Shown: positions 5,711-5,749 of the stretch, piece by piece
How positions within the stretch are numbered: position 1 is the stretch's first letter
Layout of the letters: the number at the start of each line of letters is the position of its first letter
Assembly (NCBI GenBank): GCA_050954505.1
Contig: JBPBPY010000413.1
Span: 1 to 5,749, forward strand
Length of the DNA: 5,749 bases
Reading direction: 5' to 3'
Source: JAQGMO01 sp050954505
GTDB taxonomy: Bacteria; Pseudomonadota; Gammaproteobacteria; Burkholderiales; Burkholderiaceae_D
Translations under genes and position numbers: made by a program
The notes under the pieces: model-generated
Told to the model about the DNA's origin: nothing
The model's input: only the letters and a program-made list of their open reading frames with translations
Database searches by the model: none

Positions 5711-5749
5711 TTATCCAATCCTGAAGTGAGTTTTAAGAACGCCGTCATA
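5711..5749 (-). CDS. C-terminal end of an upstream phage gene (partial)
   Basis: Reading the minus strand from the right edge, one frame gives 12 codons (YDGVLKTHFRIG) and a TAA stop at 5713-5711, two bases before the ATG of the next gene. Stop-to-start spacing of 2 nt matches the tight packing of the rest of the operon, so this is probably the tail of a real upstream gene rather than a leader. Position ahead of small virion proteins and gp10 would suit a capsid or head-completion gene, but 12 residues are too few to identify it. An alternative minus-strand frame starting with ATG at 5748 overlaps the 103-aa gene almost completely and looks like a shadow. Confidence 0.55.
   Translation of the reverse strand, partial: YDGVLKTHFRIG

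Noticed and set aside
5335..5748. A minus-strand frame beginning MTAFLKLTSG at the right edge
   Set aside because: After about 14 residues it turns into Arg/His/Gln-rich shadow sequence overlapping the 103-aa gene. The neighbouring frame ending in TAA at 5711 fits the operon spacing better.
1..5749. CRISPR array, tRNA, rRNA, insertion sequence or attachment site
   Set aside because: I saw no regularly spaced repeats, no cloverleaf, no transposase frame and no terminal repeats; the window is filled by phage coding sequence.

Overview
The window is a compact block of tailed-phage virion genes, all read from the minus strand, so transcription runs from high to low coordinates. The gene order and one clearly recognisable protein point to a short-tailed phage (podovirus) or prophage with a P22-like head-completion and DNA-ejection module. 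The sequence is fairly GC-rich and the proteins are rich in Ala, Gly and Gln, which fits a proteobacterial host and perhaps a betaproteobacterium. That host guess is inference: no host gene, integrase or attachment site is visible, so free phage and prophage cannot be told apart.

Layout in transcription order: (1) the last 12 codons of an upstream gene (5711-5749); (2) a 103-aa small virion-type protein (5397-5708); (3) a 159-aa protein with a fibre-like GDHQHP motif and a beta-rich C-terminal half (4916-5395); (4) a 472-aa homologue of P22 gp10, the packaged-DNA stabilization / tail accessory factor (3498-4916); (5) a 124-aa Ala-rich coiled-coil protein in the position P22 uses for its tail needle gp26 (3131-3505); (6) a 108-aa small beta-type protein with a 7-Ala run (2802-3128); (7) a 114-bp gap, the only real intergenic space, with a candidate sigma70 promoter and a 31-bp inverted repeat at the predicted transcription start; (8) a 175-aa cupin-like phage protein (2160-2687); (9) a 325-aa Gly/Ala-rich ejection (pilot) protein of the gp7 type (1192-2169); (10) the first 394 codons of a second large ejection-type protein, running off the left edge (1-1184).

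Genes are joined by overlaps or gaps of 1-7 nt except at the 114-bp gap, as expected for a co-translated late operon. Together they would seal the DNA-filled head (gp10-like protein plus accessory proteins), decorate or plug the tail, and supply proteins that leave the virion with the DNA during infection. No stretch over 300 bp lacks a gene.

The two most notable non-routine items are the promoter/inverted-repeat element at 2737-2796 and the cupin-like protein, whose usual metal-ligand histidines appear replaced. I see no evidence of a wholly new system; the rest is a mosaic of known podovirus virion gene types with several uncharacterised small members.
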